A stretch of 64,000 nt of DNA from Cyclobacteriaceae bacterium (GTDB lineage Bacteria > Bacteroidota > Bacteroidia > Cytophagales > Cyclobacteriaceae), in assembly GCA_019638235.1 (NCBI GenBank), contig JAHBUE010000001.1, forward strand, positions 1,970,492-2,034,491, read 5' to 3'. Below, in pieces: positions 61,893-64,000 of this stretch. Below the pieces are notes generated by a model. That model ran no database searches and had not been told where the DNA came from. It saw only the letters and a list, made by a program, of their open reading frames with translations. The translations under genes and the position numbers were made by a program. Numbering within the stretch: the stretch's first letter is position 1; every line of letters starts with the position of its first letter.

Positions 61893-63032
61893 TTACTCCC
61901 TGATCAATGCCGTTGCGCACCACAACACCGGAGCCTGCCCGTGGAAATCGCCTGCTATTCTTTGCCGGTCGTAATAATGCTGCCGGTCGTTTTTTGCACC
62001 TGTGCCCTCGCAGACTTCCTGCACTTCACCCTTTTTATTAATGAACGACACCAGCGCAAGCCAGCCTTTTCGCGCGGCTTCTTCATAGTCCGCTTTATCC
62101 AGCCAGCCGTTTTTCACACCGGTAATCATGGCATAGGTGAACATGCCCGTGCAGGAAGATTCCTTCCATGATTCAGCGTCATCCACAAGCTGCCGCCATG
62201 CTCCGTCTTCGGTTTGGTACTGAAGAAGCGTTTCCATCATTTTGTTATAGCCCTCCATAATTTTCGGACGGTCAGGGTTATCGGTCGGCAGCGCATGAAG
62301 TAATTCCGTCATACCGGCAGCCATCCAGCCGTTGCCGCGTCCCCAGAAGAAAGGAGCTCCGGGCGCATGATAGAACAACCCGTTGGACTGTTGTAACGTG
62401 TCAAGATAAAACACCATTTCCTTCGCTGCCCGGTCGATGTATTTTCTATCACCCGTAACCCTGTACGCCTGCGACTGAATCATGGTAATCATATACATAT
62501 CGTCAATCCACAGCCGGGTTTGCCATGAATAACCCTGCTCATAATAGTTCAGGGCGCGTTCGGTAAGCGTTGAATCACCGGGTATATCCCATTGCTTGTC
62601 TGCATAAGGCATCCCCAATTCTAAATATTTTTCATCTTGGGTTTGCAGGTAAAATTCAAGCGCAAGCGCACCAAACACATTGTAATCAACATGGTTGGCG
62701 GCAGGTATCAGTTCCCACTCTTCGTTGAAGAGCGGCTCAAAGCGTTGTTCAAGCTTCTTTACCAAATCCGTATTACCGGTTACTTCGGCAAAAGTCAACG
62801 CGCCATACCACGTACAAACTTCAAAGTAGGGGATATGCGGCTTTACACCCGGACTGTTGTAATACCCGTGCGGTGATTGCAGGAATAATTCAGATAATTT
62901 TTTCCCGATTACTTTCGGTGATGCTTCTTCAGGCCACAGGTCTAAGCTGTTTGATTTGTCAGTGCACTGACTAAAAATGAAGACAAAAGTGAGTGCTATA
63001 AAAACATTTGACAAGAATTTTATCTTTTGCAT
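61893..63032 (-). CDS. GH105-family unsaturated glucuronyl/rhamnogalacturonyl hydrolase
   Basis: 379 residues from ATG 63032 (MQKIKFLSNVFIALTFVFIFSQC, lipobox); the upstream frame is non-coding in appearance. The (alpha/alpha)6 barrel shows QTRLWIDDMYMITMIQSQAY with a catalytic Asp, FFWGRGNGWMAAGMTELL and SSCTGMFTYAMITGVKNGW. It would act on unsaturated products of pectin or rhamnogalacturonan lyases. It is separate from the main pectin locus and follows the Gfo/Idh gene in the same direction. Confidence 0.9.
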   Translation of the reverse strand: MQKIKFLSNVFIALTFVFIFSQCTDKSNSLDLWPEEASPKVIGKKLSELFLQSPHGYYNSPGVKPHIPYFEVCTWYGALTFAEVTGNTDLVKKLEQRFEPLFNEEWELIPAANHVDYNVFGALALEFYLQTQDEKYLELGMPYADKQWDIPGDSTLTERALNYYEQGYSWQTRLWIDDMYMITMIQSQAYRVTGDRKYIDRAAKEMVFYLDTLQQSNGLFYHAPGAPFFWGRGNGWMAAGMTELLHALPTDNPDRPKIMEGYNKMMETLLQYQTEDGAWRQLVDDAESWKESSCTGMFTYAMITGVKNGWLDKADYEEAARKGWLALVSFINKKGEVQEVCEGTGAKNDRQHYYDRQRIAGDFHGQAPVLWCATALIRE

Positions 63033-63073
63033 ATATAATTTGCTATTAGGTGATAAATAATATTCTAACAAAG

Positions 63074-63117
63074 AGTAAGCAGTCAGTAATAATTGTCTTA
63101 GAAAGCGACTGCTTACT
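63074..63117. repeat. Inverted repeat between GH105 and oxidoreductase genes
   Basis: AGTAAGCAGTC (63074-63084) and GACTGCTTACT (63107-63117) are perfect inverted copies around a 22-nt loop. It lies in the minus-strand leader of GH105 after the oxidoreductase stop. It could attenuate or process the transcript; no T run follows. Confidence 0.5.
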
Positions 63118-63138
63118 GCCAATTGCCTGCTTATTAAA

Positions 63139-64000
63139 TTATAACGTAATACGTTTCCCCGTCTGCATAGCCTCATAAATCGCCTGCAACAGCTTCACGT
63201 CCCTTCTACCCATTTCACCCGGTACGGGTGAGGGGCGGTTGTTTTTAATGGCCAAAGCGAAATCATCCATCTGTCTTGCCTGTTGGTTCACCTGCGGGAA
63301 ATTAATCTTGCCTTTTGAGGTTTCTCCTTTCAGGCCGCCATAATAATATGCCGGTTCTAACTGAAACCAACCCTGCTCTGCCTCCGCCCTGAGGTTGCAT
63401 ATACTTTCAGAATAGCTGCACATCCCTTCGGCAACAAGGCTGTTGGGAAATTCAAACTGCCACGTCAGAGATTCTTCTACTTCTTTAAATTTTTCGAGGT
63501 CGGTCTTAGGCCCTTCTTTCGCGGTAACGGCCAAAGGTTCCATGCCGCTTACATAACAGAAAGCCTGTACGCAATATATGCCCACGTCCATCAGCGGCCC
63601 GCCACCAGCAAGTTCCTTGTTAAGCCTCCATATTCCCGGTGATGTATGAATGCCGAAAGCAGACGACATCTTTTTCAGCGCGCCAAATTCTTTTTCTTGA
63701 GCAAGCCTTACCATTTCTAAATTGTAAGGCTCGAAGTGCAAACGGTAGCCGATGGAAAGCATTTTACCAGCTTTGTTGCACGCATCAATCATGCGGTTGC
63801 AGTCCTCAACGGTAATCGCCATCGGCTTTTCGCAGATAACGTGTTTGCCAGCCTGCGCTGCGCGAATAGTATATTCGGCATGCATGGAGTTGGGCAGCAC
63901 CACATACACAATGTCAATGTCCTTGTTATCCCTGATGCTGTCAAAATTTTCGTAGCTGTAAATATTCTTATCGGGGATGGAATATTTTTCCTGCCATTCG
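63139..64000 (-). CDS. Gfo/Idh/MocA-family oxidoreductase (partial at right edge)
   Basis: At least 287 residues. The frame stays open to position 64000, so the N-terminus lies outside the window. Visible: DIVYVVLPNSMHAEYTIRA, HVICEKPMAITVEDCNRMI with the catalytic Lys of the EKP motif, and GGPLMDVGIYCVQAFCYVSG. These are NAD(P)-dependent sugar or inositol dehydrogenases, sometimes glycosidases. The substrate cannot be read from the sequence. Confidence 0.93.
   Translation of the reverse strand, partial: EWQEKYSIPDKNIYSYENFDSIRDNKDIDIVYVVLPNSMHAEYTIRAAQAGKHVICEKPMAITVEDCNRMIDACNKAGKMLSIGYRLHFEPYNLEMVRLAQEKEFGALKKMSSAFGIHTSPGIWRLNKELAGGGPLMDVGIYCVQAFCYVSGMEPLAVTAKEGPKTDLEKFKEVEESLTWQFEFPNSLVAEGMCSYSESICNLRAEAEQGWFQLEPAYYYGGLKGETSKGKINFPQVNQQARQMDDFALAIKNNRPSPVPGEMGRRDVKLLQAIYEAMQTGKRITL

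Noticed and set aside
1..64000. CRISPR arrays, rRNA or tRNA genes
   Set aside because: No regularly spaced direct repeats, no rRNA-like stretches and no cloverleaf with conserved T-arm sequence were noticed by eye; a tRNAscan run was not possible.

Overview
The window looks like the chromosome of a Bacteroidota bacterium, probably Cytophagales-like (the order is inference). The grounds are a SusC/SusD pair, a Porin_10-type porin, MiaE- and LpxK-type housekeeping genes, TAnnTTTG-type -7 promoter elements and few Shine-Dalgarno sites. No rRNA, tRNA or CRISPR array was seen.

Layout. 1-8.3 kb is core genome: a Nif3-like protein (cut by the left edge), lpxK, a porin, miaE, a PIN toxin-antitoxin pair, an exported protein and a MacB/FtsX-type permease. 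About 8.5-18.8 kb is an accessory island. Its minus-strand genes are separated by long imperfect palindromes with the hallmarks of integron attC sites (RYYYAAC-like and GTTRRRY-like ends, long complementary arms). A broken tyrosine-recombinase C-terminus lies at the gene-proximal end. The cassettes, in reading order, carry a prokaryotic Argonaute with a D-E-D-N set of catalytic residues, a Sll1717-type P-loop ATPase, a three-gene AraC/VOC/membrane cassette, two TonB-C/MORN secreted proteins and a Fic protein. Near-identical ~110-135 bp repeats with 24-bp terminal inverted repeats bound the island on both sides.

19.4-43.5 kb is a pectin/homogalacturonan utilisation locus. A minus-strand operon holds kduI, kduD, a LacI regulator, uxaC and uxaB. 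A divergent plus-strand run holds SusC, SusD, a DUF5123-type surface lipoprotein, two PL1 pectate lyases, a CE12 esterase, GH28, a DUF4861 protein, GH105, CE8 and GH43. An AT-rich RDD-family gene with its own attC-like site sits inside this run as a lone cassette. 46-58.4 kb is a glucuronoxylan locus: LacI, GH67, an SDR and uxuA on the minus strand, and GH3, a sodium:solute symporter and GH43 on the plus strand. LacI-type operators lie in both divergent promoter regions. GH67 would release glucuronate, UxaC would isomerise it, the SDR would reduce fructuronate to mannonate and UxuA would dehydrate that to KDG. Galacturonate and unsaturated uronates from pectin would be handled by UxaC/UxaB and KduI/KduD.

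58.4-60.9 kb is a split HipA (HipB/HipS/HipT) toxin module with three operators at exact 40-bp spacing, inserted beside the leftover tail of a second GH43 gene; a LytTR remnant follows. 60.9-64 kb holds a lipoprotein, another GH105 and a Gfo/Idh/MocA oxidoreductase cut by the right edge.

The strongest candidate for a new biological system is the integron-borne Argonaute next to a Sll1717-type ATPase cassette.
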